This document shows, one piece after another, positions 1 to 7,152 of a stretch of 11,158 nt of DNA (position 1 is its first letter; every line of letters starts with the position of its first letter). The stretch is taken from NCBI GenBank assembly GCA_900753685.1, contig CAAEAB010000113.1:1-11158 (forward strand), in the 5' to 3' direction. The notes beneath the pieces were generated by a model. That model was not told the origin of the DNA and ran no database searches. It worked only from the letters and a program-made list of their open reading frames with translations. The position numbers and the translations under genes are program-made. Origin of the DNA: Lachnospiraceae bacterium. GTDB lineage: Bacteria; Bacillota; Clostridia; Lachnospirales; Lachnospiraceae.

Positions 1-1
1 C

Positions 2-751
2 GGGATTCGTTCCATTGCCGGTGTATGCGAGCGGCTGGGACCCTTTATTAGGCTGTTTTATATCGGGGGCTGCGCCGCCATTTTAGTTTATAATTATGAC
101 TTTATTCTTCCGGCCCTTCAAACCATTGTACGCATGGCCTTTTCCCCCGGAGCTGCCGCGGGGGGACTTACCGGCGGCGGGCTTGCTCTGGCAATGCGCT
201 ATGGTATTGCCAGAGGCCTTTTTTCCAATGAAGCCGGCATGGGTTCGGCGCCGATTGCCGCGGCGGCGGCAAAAACATCCAGCCAGGTGCGTCAGGCGTT
301 GGTATCCTCCACAGCGACTTTTTGGGATACGGTTGTTGTCTGCGCCATTACCGGAGTAGTTTTGGTGAGCAGTATTATGAAAAACCCTGCCATTGATATG
401 GCTACAGCCGGGGACGGCGGCCTGTTGACCGCCATGGCCTTTGCCCAGCTTCCCATCATCGGACCTGGAATACTTATTGTAGGCATTATTACCTTCGCTT
501 TTTCCACCATTCTTGGATGGGCCTATTATGGCGAGTGCTGTGTCCGGTATCTGGCCGGGCGCGGCGGCCTGGCGATTTACCGGGGGCTTTATATAGTGAC
601 GGCGGCCGCAGCGCCGGTCATCCAATTAAATCTTGTATGGATGACTGCCGACGTTCTTAACGCTCTTATGGTCTTGCCGAATCTGGTCGCTCTTCTCTGC
701 CTGTCCGATGTTGTCGTCCGTGAGACCCGCAGGTATTTTACCGGAAAATGA
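2..751 (+). CDS. Sodium:alanine/glycine symporter (AGCS family), C-terminal part
   Basis: This is the C-terminal 249 residues of an integral membrane transporter that couples uptake of alanine or glycine to sodium entry. The reading frame is open from base 2, so the start lies outside the window; AGCS proteins are usually about 450 residues, so a little under half is missing. The family hallmark NEAGMGSAP is at residues 76-84 of the visible part, preceded by a Gly/Ala-rich segment (about 50-64) and followed by the family-typical WDT (near 108) before a hydrophobic helix. Several further hydrophobic helices follow, and the protein ends in a basic tail. An internal ATG at 134 is not the real start, because conserved sequence (GIRSIAG, ERLGPFI) lies upstream in frame. 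The gene is convergent with the downstream dehydrogenase, 27 bases away. Exact substrate cannot be read from the sequence. Confidence 0.93.
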   Translation, partial: GIRSIAGVCERLGPFIRLFYIGGCAAILVYNYDFILPALQTIVRMAFSPGAAAGGLTGGGLALAMRYGIARGLFSNEAGMGSAPIAAAAAKTSSQVRQALVSSTATFWDTVVVCAITGVVLVSSIMKNPAIDMATAGDGGLLTAMAFAQLPIIGPGILIVGIITFAFSTILGWAYYGECCVRYLAGRGGLAIYRGLYIVTAAAAPVIQLNLVWMTADVLNALMVLPNLVALLCLSDVVVRETRRYFTGK

Positions 752-778
752 AGCGTATTTGAGCAGCTAAAAGCGGAC

Positions 779-1729
779 TTAGCTCACTACGTTGATCGGC
801 GTTCCGTTTAGATAGTTTTTAATGTCATTAGCCAGGATGGAAACGAGACGCTGACGGGTCTCCAGACCTCTCCAGCCCATGTGTGGGGTGAGGATGACAT
901 TTTCCATCTGATAAAGCGGATTATCCGCAGCCGGAGGCTCAACCTCCTGAACATCCAGTCCCGCGCCGGCGATGCGGCCTTCCTTCAGAGCTTCGATTAA
1001 AGCTGCCTCGTCAATGAGCGGACCGCGGGCGGTATTGATGATAAAAGCGGTCGGTTTCATCAATGCCAGAGTTTCTTTATTAATGATGTGGCGTGTCTGA
1101 GGCATGAGCGGACAGTGAAGAGTTACATAATCACTTTCTGAGAGAACCTCTTCAAGGGTTGTAAAATGAATTCCCGGTTCGTCGCCTTTGGCATTGACAT
1201 CATAAGCGAGAATTTTCATTCCAAGAGCCTGAGCCACCTTGATCACCTCCCGGCCGATATGTCCGGCGCCGACAACACCCAATGTCTTAGCGTTGATCTC
1301 CACATGGTCGACCTGCATACATTTTGTAAAGTTGTCATGATTGCCTTCCGTCAGCATGGCAATCTGTTTTCTCATCGAAGAGCTGAGATTCATGATCATC
1401 ATAATAGCGGTATGGGCCACCCGCTCCGTACTGTAGGACGGCACATTACATACGGTAATGCCCTTTTCTCTGGCGGCATCCAGGTCCAGATTGTTATAGC
1501 CGGTGCCCGCCTCACAGATCAGTTTTACCGAATCCGGAAACTGGCGGATAATATCGCCGGAAACCGGCATTTCTTTAGTGACAACGATGTCAAAGCCCTG
1601 GATTCTTTCTAAGATCTGGGACGGTTCGGTCTGTTCGTAGACCTTTACTTCGTCGGACAGAATCGAGTAATCCAGACGATTGTCATAATTCATACGTTCC
1701 CCATTGAGTACAACTGTTTTTGCATTCAT
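779..1729 (-). CDS. D-2-hydroxyacid dehydrogenase, glycerate dehydrogenase/hydroxypyruvate reductase-like
   Basis: A cytoplasmic NAD(P)-dependent oxidoreductase of 316 residues that interconverts a D-2-hydroxyacid and its 2-keto acid. The Rossmann motif GAGHIG is at 154-159, with Asp177 at the end of the second strand, which favours NAD over NADP. The catalytic triad of the family is present: Arg235 in NTARG, Glu264 in the EPP segment and His283 in TPHMGW. The aromatic residue after the His motif and the following ETRQRL resemble glycerate dehydrogenase/hydroxypyruvate reductase more than phosphoglycerate dehydrogenase, and there is no C-terminal ACT domain. A longer frame opens at 1789, but that start would lie in the -35 box. 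The start at 1729 has an AAAGGGGG site 8 bases upstream and matches normal family length. Hydroxypyruvate/glycerate as substrate is an inference; another small hydroxyacid is possible. Confidence 0.9.
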   Translation of the reverse strand: MNAKTVVLNGERMNYDNRLDYSILSDEVKVYEQTEPSQILERIQGFDIVVTKEMPVSGDIIRQFPDSVKLICEAGTGYNNLDLDAAREKGITVCNVPSYSTERVAHTAIMMIMNLSSSMRKQIAMLTEGNHDNFTKCMQVDHVEINAKTLGVVGAGHIGREVIKVAQALGMKILAYDVNAKGDEPGIHFTTLEEVLSESDYVTLHCPLMPQTRHIINKETLALMKPTAFIINTARGPLIDEAALIEALKEGRIAGAGLDVQEVEPPAADNPLYQMENVILTPHMGWRGLETRQRLVSILANDIKNYLNGTPINVVS

Positions 1730-1737
1730 TTGTAAAA

Positions 1738-1745
1738 CCCCCTTT
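1738..1745 (-). promoter_or_regulatory. Ribosome binding site that fixes the dehydrogenase start
   Basis: Read on the minus strand this is AAAGGGGG, 8 bases before the ATG at 1729. It supports that start over an in-frame ATG 60 bases further upstream, which has no such site. Confidence 0.75.
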
Positions 1746-1760
1746 ATTGTATGTACATTT

Positions 1761-1789
1761 AGTATACAAGAATCTATGTCAGGAAACAA
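1761..1789 (-). promoter_or_regulatory. Sigma-A-type promoter of the dehydrogenase gene
   Basis: On the minus strand, TTGTTT (1784-1789) and TATACT (1761-1766) are separated by exactly 17 bases, giving a good -10 and a moderate -35. Transcription would begin near 1754, leaving a leader of about 25 bases that contains the ribosome binding site. An imperfect inverted repeat, TTGTAT (1747-1752) and ATACAA (1764-1769), overlaps the -10 and the start point. It could be an operator, but its arms are short. Confidence 0.6.
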
Positions 1790-1813
1790 GTAGAAGGACA
1801 GATAAAAAAGGGG

Positions 1814-1841
1814 TTGACAATTTATAAAATCGTAGTAGAAT
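1814..1841 (+). promoter_or_regulatory. Sigma-A-type promoter of the marR-exporter operon
   Basis: A consensus TTGACA (1814-1819) is followed after 16 bases by TAGAAT (1836-1841), one mismatch from the consensus -10. Transcription should begin near 1848, just before the tandem repeats at 1851-1886. The promoter is divergent from the dehydrogenase promoter, with the two -35 boxes about 25 bases apart. Confidence 0.72.
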
Positions 1842-1850
1842 ATCTCCTTG

Positions 1851-1886
1851 TAAATAATTAACTATGTTAAATAATAACTGCGTTAA
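1851..1886 (+). promoter_or_regulatory. Tandem palindromic repeats, probable MarR operator
   Basis: Two imperfect direct copies lie between the promoter and the marR start: TAAATAA-TTAAC-TAT-GTTAA (1851-1870) and TAAATAA-TAAC-TGC-GTTAA (1868-1886). Each holds a short palindrome (TTAAC-N3-GTTAA and TAAC-N3-GTTA), with centres 16 bases apart, about one and a half helical turns. MarR dimers bind such AT-rich palindromes, and their own operator often overlaps the promoter or start point. Autorepression by the downstream MarR protein is the likeliest use, but this is inferred from position and symmetry only. Confidence 0.62.
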
Positions 1887-1892
1887 TTAAAA

Positions 1893-1898
1893 GAGGTG
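1893..1898 (+). promoter_or_regulatory. Ribosome binding site of the MarR gene, two possible ATG starts
   Basis: The GAGGTG site is followed by two consecutive in-frame ATG codons at 1901 and 1904. The core GAGG is 4 bases from the first ATG and 7 from the second, so the second has the more usual spacing. The proteins differ by one methionine. Confidence 0.65.
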
Positions 1899-1900
1899 AA

Positions 1901-2377
1901 ATGATGGAGAGCAAAGAGATACAGGAAGAAATGTTCCGATCTATGTTTCGATTGAAGCATTTAAACATGAGCCGTATGCTGACCGATATTTCGATTGGCG
2001 AATATAAGATATTGGAGCTGTGTTCAGGATGCCAAAAGCGCGGCGCCGAAGCGGATGGAACCTATGTTTCCGGTATGGCAGAGAAGATGCGGGTTTCTTC
2101 ACCGGCCGTCAGCCGGCTGTTAAAGGGCATGGAGGGAAAGAATTATATTACACGGCATGCTGATGTTAAGGACCGGCGCAATACCCGCGTATATCTCACG
2201 GAGGCAGGAAGGGAAAAACAGGAGGAATGCCGGAAGATATTGAGTCATTTCACGGAACAGGTGATTGACCGGATGGGAGAGGCGAATATGCTTCAGCTTC
2301 TGAATCTTTTTAATCAAATGATTGATGTTATGGAAGATGAACTGAAAAAGACGGAGAAAGGAGACGGGATATGTTAA
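1901..2377 (+). CDS. MarR-family transcriptional regulator
   Basis: A cytoplasmic winged-helix DNA-binding repressor of 158 residues, the usual length for MarR proteins, which work as dimers. The recognition-helix region is about residues 66-79 (SSPAVSRLLKGMEG). The wing carries the family-typical DRRNTRVYLT at 91-100. Flanking N- and C-terminal helices would form the dimer interface. A CxxC pair (Cys41, Cys44) sits at the end of the second helix region, and Cys110 and Cys158 are also present. The gene is first in an operon: its last 7 bases overlap the start of the exporter gene, which has its own AAAGGAG site within marR. Tandem palindromes upstream suggest autorepression. The inducing compound is unknown but is probably a substrate of the exporter. 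The start may be 1904 rather than 1901. Confidence 0.92.
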   Translation: MMESKEIQEEMFRSMFRLKHLNMSRMLTDISIGEYKILELCSGCQKRGAEADGTYVSGMAEKMRVSSPAVSRLLKGMEGKNYITRHADVKDRRNTRVYLTEAGREKQEECRKILSHFTEQVIDRMGEANMLQLLNLFNQMIDVMEDELKKTEKGDGIC

Positions 2378-4524
2378 AAATTTTCAGCTATCTGAAAAAT
2401 TCAAAGGCGATGGTACTGGCGATTATACTGCTTTTGATCGTTCAGGCAGGATGTGACTTATCGCTGCCCCAGTATACGTCGGATATCGTTGATATCGGTA
2501 TTCAGCAGGGCGGTATTGAGCGGGCTGTTCCGGAAAAAATGCGGAAAGAAACCTATGAGAATTTGTGTCTTTTCATGACGGAGGATGAAATTCAGCAGGT
2601 GGCGCCTTATTATTCGGAGGATGCCGAAGGGAACTATGTGCTGAATACGGAAGATAAGGAGATTCTCGACCAGATGGACAGTGTTCTGGGAATGCCCATG
2701 CTTATTATAGCATCTCTGGAAGAGTCGGGGGAAATGGATATCAACCAGATTCGCCAGGCTGTGGATGCTGGTATGGTAAGCAAAGAGGATATGATTGCCA
2801 AACGGGATGAGGTTGAAGCGTCCTTTGGTGAGATGAGTGAATCCATCGTTCAACAGAAGGCCATCCTTCTTGTTCAGGAGGAATATGAGGCCCTGGGAAT
2901 GGATTTGGATGATATTCAGATGGGATATTTAAAAACAAAGGGTATACAGATGGTGGGGCTGGCCGTACTGATGATGGGCGCCTCCATTCTTGTATCGCTG
3001 TTTGCCGCCAAGGTGGCCGCCGGTGTGGGCCGGGATTTGAGAAAACGGGTATTTAATAAGGTCGTATCCTTTTCCAATGCGGAGATGGATAAGTTTTCAA
3101 CAGCCTCTTTAATTACACGAAGTACCAATGATATTCAGCAGGTACAGATGGTGGAGGTTATGCTTCTGCGAATGGTCTGTTATGCGCCGATTATCGGTAT
3201 TGGCGGTGTTTTTAAGGTTTTGAGCACAAAGACCGGAATGAGCTGGATTATCGTGGTGGCCGTGGCGGCGATTATGGCGCTTGTTTTAGTATTGATGGCG
3301 CTGGCCATGCCGAAATTTAAGAAAATGCAGGATTTGGTCGACCGGCTGAATCTGGTGTCCAGAGAGATTCTTACAGGTATTCCTGTGATTCGGGCGTTCA
3401 GCCGGGAAAAGCATGAGGAACAGCGGTTTGACGTGGCAAATACGAATCTCATGCAGACCCAGTTATTTACAAACCGGGTCATGACCTTCATGATGCCGGC
3501 GATGATGTTTATTATGAACGGTATCAGCGTATTGATTGTCTGGACCGGAGCCCATGGTATTAATCATGGAAACTTGCAGGTCGGTGATATGATGGCGTTT
3601 ATCACTTATACGATGCAGATTGTCATGGCCTTCCTGATGCTGACAATGATTTCAATCATGCTGCCGAGAGCCGGCGTTGCCGCGGATCGTATTGACGAGG
3701 TGTTAAAGACGGAACCGTCCATTCACGATGCCAAGCAGGTTCGAGATGATGAATTAAAGGATGCCAGAGGCTGTGTGGAATTTAAGGACGTCTGTTTTAG
3801 GTATCCGGGGGCGGATGAGGACGCCCTGGAGCATATCAGCTTTACGGCCCGTCCGGGAGAGACTACGGCCATCATCGGGAGTACTGGCTGCGGTAAATCC
3901 ACATTGATTCATTTGATTCCGAGATTTTACGATGTGACCGGCGGAGCGATTACCATCGACGGTATCGATATCCGGGAGCTTTCCAGAAATAAAGTCCGGA
4001 GTCTTCTCGGTTTTGTGCCGCAAAAGGGCGTGCTGTTCTCCGGTACGATTGAATCTAACCTGAAATTCGGCGGTGACTGGATTACCGATGAAGCTATGGA
4101 ATCTGCCGCTGGGGTGGCTCAGGCAACCGAATTTATTGAGACAAAGAAAGACAGATATCAAAGTCCAATCGCCCAGGGCGGAACCAATGTTTCCGGCGGA
4201 CAAAAGCAGCGTCTTTCCATCGCCCGGGCGATTGCGAAGAATCCGAAGGTATTTTTGTTTGACGACAGTTTTTCAGCGTTGGATTATAAGACGGATGTGG
4301 TGCTGAGAAAGGCATTGAAGGAAAAGGTATCCGATGCGACGGTCATCATTGTGGCGCAGCGAATCAGTACGATTCTCCATGCGGATCAGATTATTGTCTT
4401 GGAGGATGGACATGTGGCCGGTATCGGGCGTCATGAAGAGCTTTTGGAAAGCTGCAGGGCTTACCAGGAAATTGCAAAATCCCAGTTGTCAGAATCCGAG
4501 TTGAAAGGAGGCCGTGCGTCATGA
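2371..4524 (+). CDS. Heterodimeric ABC exporter, subunit 1 (degenerate-site half-transporter)
   Basis: A half-size ABC exporter of 717 residues: membrane domain first, then nucleotide-binding domain. TM1 is about residues 13-32; five more helices follow from about 192 to 430. Between TM1 and TM2 lies an acidic loop of about 145 residues (45-190), far longer than usual, which makes the protein over 100 residues longer than typical half-exporters (about 580-600). The ATPase domain has Walker A GSTGCGKST at 503-511, Q-loop Gln551, signature SGGQ at 608-611, Walker B ending at Asp631 and D-loop SALD at 635-638. The catalytic Glu is replaced by Asp632 and the switch His by Gln663 (VAQR). This is typical of the degenerate subunit in heterodimers of the TM287/288, BmrCD and LmrCD type. 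It overlaps marR by 7 bases and the next gene by 4. The substrate is unknown; drug, peptide or lipid export are all possible. Confidence 0.93.
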   Translation: MLKIFSYLKNSKAMVLAIILLLIVQAGCDLSLPQYTSDIVDIGIQQGGIERAVPEKMRKETYENLCLFMTEDEIQQVAPYYSEDAEGNYVLNTEDKEILDQMDSVLGMPMLIIASLEESGEMDINQIRQAVDAGMVSKEDMIAKRDEVEASFGEMSESIVQQKAILLVQEEYEALGMDLDDIQMGYLKTKGIQMVGLAVLMMGASILVSLFAAKVAAGVGRDLRKRVFNKVVSFSNAEMDKFSTASLITRSTNDIQQVQMVEVMLLRMVCYAPIIGIGGVFKVLSTKTGMSWIIVVAVAAIMALVLVLMALAMPKFKKMQDLVDRLNLVSREILTGIPVIRAFSREKHEEQRFDVANTNLMQTQLFTNRVMTFMMPAMMFIMNGISVLIVWTGAHGINHGNLQVGDMMAFITYTMQIVMAFLMLTMISIMLPRAGVAADRIDEVLKTEPSIHDAKQVRDDELKDARGCVEFKDVCFRYPGADEDALEHISFTARPGETTAIIGSTGCGKSTLIHLIPRFYDVTGGAITIDGIDIRELSRNKVRSLLGFVPQKGVLFSGTIESNLKFGGDWITDEAMESAAGVAQATEFIETKKDRYQSPIAQGGTNVSGGQKQRLSIARAIAKNPKVFLFDDSFSALDYKTDVVLRKALKEKVSDATVIIVAQRISTILHADQIIVLEDGHVAGIGRHEELLESCRAYQEIAKSQLSESELKGGRAS

Positions 4525-6362
4525 GTGAAGAGAGAAGAAGACCGATGAGAGGCCGCGGACCGATGGGCCAGGGGATGATGCCGGGAGAGAAGGCAAAGGA
4601 TTTTAAAGGAAGTGTCGGAAAGCTTTTAAATTATATGGGACGATATAAGATCGCTTTGGCGTTTGTGCTTATTTTTGCTATTTGCAGTACGGCGTTTAAT
4701 ATCGTCGGACCGAAAATTTTGAGTAAGGCGACAACGGAGATTTTTAACGGCCTTTTGTCAAAGCTTTCCGGCGGTGACGGAATCGATTTTGGAAAAATCG
4801 GCCGAATCCTTCTTATATTAATAGGTATTTATGCAGTCAGCGCCTGTTTTTCATTTATCCAGGGCTGGCTCATGACGGGCATTTCTCAGAAAATGTGTTT
4901 CCGGATGCGTAAGGAAATTTCTGAGAAAATTAACCGGATGCCGTTGGAATATTTTGAATCCAGAACGGTCGGTGAGGTTTTATCCCGAATTACCAATGAT
5001 GTGGATACGCTGGGCATGAGCCTGAACCAGAGCGTGACCCAGTTGATCACGTCGGTGACGACGATTATCGGTATTATGATTATGATGCTCAGTATCAGCC
5101 CGCTGATGACATTGATTGCCATCATTATATTACCGGTATCGATGATTTTAATTACAACCGTTGTCAAATCTTCTCAGAAATATTTCCGGACACAGCAGGA
5201 ATATTTGGGCCATATCAACGGCCAGGTGGAAGAGGTTTACAGCGGACAGAATATCGTTAAAGCCTTTGACCGGGAGGAAGAGGTGCTGAAGGAGTTTTCC
5301 GAAACCAACGATACCCTCTATGCTTCCGCATGGAAATCCCAGTTCTTTTCCGGTATGATGCAGCCGATCATGAACTTTGTCGGAAATTTAGGCTATGTGG
5401 CGGTAGCTGTCGTCGGCGGTTATCTGACCATTCGTGGAACGATTGAAATTGGCGATATCCAGGCCTTTATTCAGTATGTTCGTCAGTTTACCCAGCCGAT
5501 TTCCCAGGTAGCTCAGGTGTCCAACATGCTCCAGTCTATGGCTGCAGCATCGGAACGGGTATTTGAATTCCTGGCTGAGCCGGAGGAAGAAATTACTGTG
5601 GAAGCTCCGGTGCATCTGGAAAATCCGGAAGGAAGTGTGTCATTCCAGCATGTACGCTTCGGCTACAAACCGGATAAAATGATTATCCATGATTTCAGCT
5701 GTGATGTGAAGCCGGGTCAGATGGTCGCCATTGTCGGGCCGACGGGCGCCGGAAAGACGACCATGGTCAAGCTGCTCATGCGTTTCTACGATGTGAACAG
5801 TGGAAACATTCTGGTTGACGGACACAATATTAAAGATTTTAACCGGGGAGAGCTTCGGGAATTGTTCGGAATGGTTCTCCAGGATACATGGCTTTTTAAG
5901 GGAACAATTATGGAAAATATCCGTTATGGCCGTCTCGATGCGACGGATGAAGAGGTGATTGCGGCGGCGAAGGCGGCCCATGCCCATCGATTTATCCAGA
6001 CGCTTCCGGGAGGCTATCAGATGGAATTAAACGAGGATGCCAGCAATGTTTCTCAGGGACAAAAACAGCTTTTGACCATTGCCCGGGCGATTCTGGCAGA
6101 TAATCCGGTTTTGATTCTGGATGAAGCGACCAGCTCCGTCGATACCCGGACAGAGGAACGGATTCAGAAGGCTATGAACAATTTGATGAAGGGACGGACC
6201 AGCTTTGTCATCGCCCACCGTTTATCGACCATCAGGGATGCGGACGTTATTCTTGTCATGCGGGACGGTGATATTGTCGAGCAGGGCAATCATGAAGAGC
6301 TGCTCAGGAAGGGCGGCTTCTATGCAGACTTGTATAATTCCCAGTTTGAGGAAACGGCCTGA
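4521..6362 (+). CDS. Heterodimeric ABC exporter, subunit 2 (catalytic-site half-transporter)
   Basis: A half-size ABC exporter of 613 residues that should pair with the preceding subunit in the cytoplasmic membrane. The N-terminal 30 residues are basic and rich in Gly, Met and Arg; six membrane helices lie between about 45 and 330. The ATPase domain has Walker A GPTGAGKTT at 406-414, Q-loop Gln454, Walker B Asp534 with the catalytic Glu535, and switch His566 in IAHR, so its own catalytic residues are intact. Its signature motif is modified to SQGQ (511-514) instead of SGGQ. This motif would face the degenerate Walker site of subunit 1, so the pair has one poor and one working ATP site. The start overlaps the previous stop as ATGA, with AAAGGAGG about 9 bases upstream, implying translational coupling. 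Substrate is unknown. Confidence 0.94.
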   Translation: MSEERRRPMRGRGPMGQGMMPGEKAKDFKGSVGKLLNYMGRYKIALAFVLIFAICSTAFNIVGPKILSKATTEIFNGLLSKLSGGDGIDFGKIGRILLILIGIYAVSACFSFIQGWLMTGISQKMCFRMRKEISEKINRMPLEYFESRTVGEVLSRITNDVDTLGMSLNQSVTQLITSVTTIIGIMIMMLSISPLMTLIAIIILPVSMILITTVVKSSQKYFRTQQEYLGHINGQVEEVYSGQNIVKAFDREEEVLKEFSETNDTLYASAWKSQFFSGMMQPIMNFVGNLGYVAVAVVGGYLTIRGTIEIGDIQAFIQYVRQFTQPISQVAQVSNMLQSMAAASERVFEFLAEPEEEITVEAPVHLENPEGSVSFQHVRFGYKPDKMIIHDFSCDVKPGQMVAIVGPTGAGKTTMVKLLMRFYDVNSGNILVDGHNIKDFNRGELRELFGMVLQDTWLFKGTIMENIRYGRLDATDEEVIAAAKAAHAHRFIQTLPGGYQMELNEDASNVSQGQKQLLTIARAILADNPVLILDEATSSVDTRTEERIQKAMNNLMKGRTSFVIAHRLSTIRDADVILVMRDGDIVEQGNHEELLRKGGFYADLYNSQFEETA

Positions 6363-6382
6363 ATTTCATATGGAATTTCAGG
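6358..6382. terminator. Hairpin between convergent genes, possible bidirectional terminator
   Basis: An inverted repeat fills the whole gap between the exporter stop and the SDR stop. The outer arms are CCTGAA (6358-6363) and TTCAGG (6377-6382). A T-T mismatch follows, then inner arms TTC and GAA around a 5-base loop. No run of T follows on either strand, so it is not a canonical intrinsic terminator. It might slow polymerase from either side or protect transcript ends. Confidence 0.4.
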
Positions 6383-7114
6383 TTAAATCCAGCCGCCGTC
6401 GAGAGTGATGACCTGACCGGTAAGGTAGGCGTGCTCTCCGGCTAACTGGAGGGCCAGACGGCCGACTTCCTCCGGAGTGCCCATCCGGCAGGCGGGTATT
6501 TCGGCAATGAGTCCGGTCCGCTCTTCCTCGGATAAAAATTGATTCATCTTCGTATCGATGGCGCCGCAGGCGATGGCATTGACAGTGATATGACTTGGAG
6601 CCAGCTCTTTGGCCAGGGCTTTTGTCAGGGCGTTCATCCCTCCTTTGGAGGCGGAGTAGGCGGCTTCACAGGAGGCGCCGCAGTTGCCCCAGACAGAAGA
6701 GATGTTGATAATGCTTCCCGACTGTCGAGCGACCATTTCGGGAATTACCTGTTTACAACAGTTAAAAACGGATGTAAGATTGCTCCGCAGAACCATGTCC
6801 CATTCTTCGGGGGACATGTCGCTCAGGAGGCCGATATGGGAAATTCCCGCATTATTAACGAGACAGTCAATGGGACCAAGCACCTTTTTGACTTTCTCGA
6901 CGAAGGCCTTTGCTTCGTCATAGAGGCCCATATCGCCGGTAAATGAAACACATCGGGAGCCCATTTCTTCGATGTGTTTTTTTACGTTTATTAAATCCTT
7001 TTCACTTTTTTGGCAGCAGATGCCGACGGACCAGCCGGCTCCGGCAAAGGCTTCGGTGATGGCCCGGCCGATGCCTCTGGAAGCGCCGGTAATTAAAACA
7101 GTTTTGTGTATCAT
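6383..7114 (-). CDS. SDR-family reductase, probable elongation factor P 5-aminopentanone reductase (YmfI-type)
   Basis: A cytoplasmic classical short-chain dehydrogenase/reductase of 243 residues, close to FabG in length and fold. The nucleotide-binding motif TGASRGIG is at 9-16, NNAG at 87-90, and the catalytic residues are Asn112, Ser140, Tyr153 and Lys157 (YSASK). The segment WGNCGASCEAAYSASK (142-157), with LTKALAKELAPS and DTKMN after it, resembles the YmfI group. That group reduces the 5-aminopentanonyl group attached to elongation factor P in Firmicutes. A general 3-oxoacyl-ACP reductase role cannot be excluded, and no efp or fatty-acid synthesis gene is nearby. Where FabG-type enzymes usually have Pro-Gly after the last core strand, this one has Cys183-Gly184. 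An AAAGGAAA site lies 6 bases before the start. It is apparently a single-gene unit with its own promoter and operator-like repeat. Confidence 0.88.
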   Translation of the reverse strand: MIHKTVLITGASRGIGRAITEAFAGAGWSVGICCQKSEKDLINVKKHIEEMGSRCVSFTGDMGLYDEAKAFVEKVKKVLGPIDCLVNNAGISHIGLLSDMSPEEWDMVLRSNLTSVFNCCKQVIPEMVARQSGSIINISSVWGNCGASCEAAYSASKGGMNALTKALAKELAPSHITVNAIACGAIDTKMNQFLSEEERTGLIAEIPACRMGTPEEVGRLALQLAGEHAYLTGQVITLDGGWI

Positions 7115-7152
7115 TTCTTATTTCCTTTTATAATTTTATTGAATATTGCCAA

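Noticed and set aside
765..784. AGCTAA/TTAGCT stem with 8-base loop between the symporter and dehydrogenase genes, considered as a terminator.
   Set aside because: Only six mostly weak base pairs, no T run on either strand, and it overlaps the dehydrogenase stop codon.
1730..1789. N-terminal extension of the dehydrogenase from an ATG at 1789.
   Set aside because: The extension covers the promoter and the ribosome binding site, and adds 20 residues with no family resemblance.
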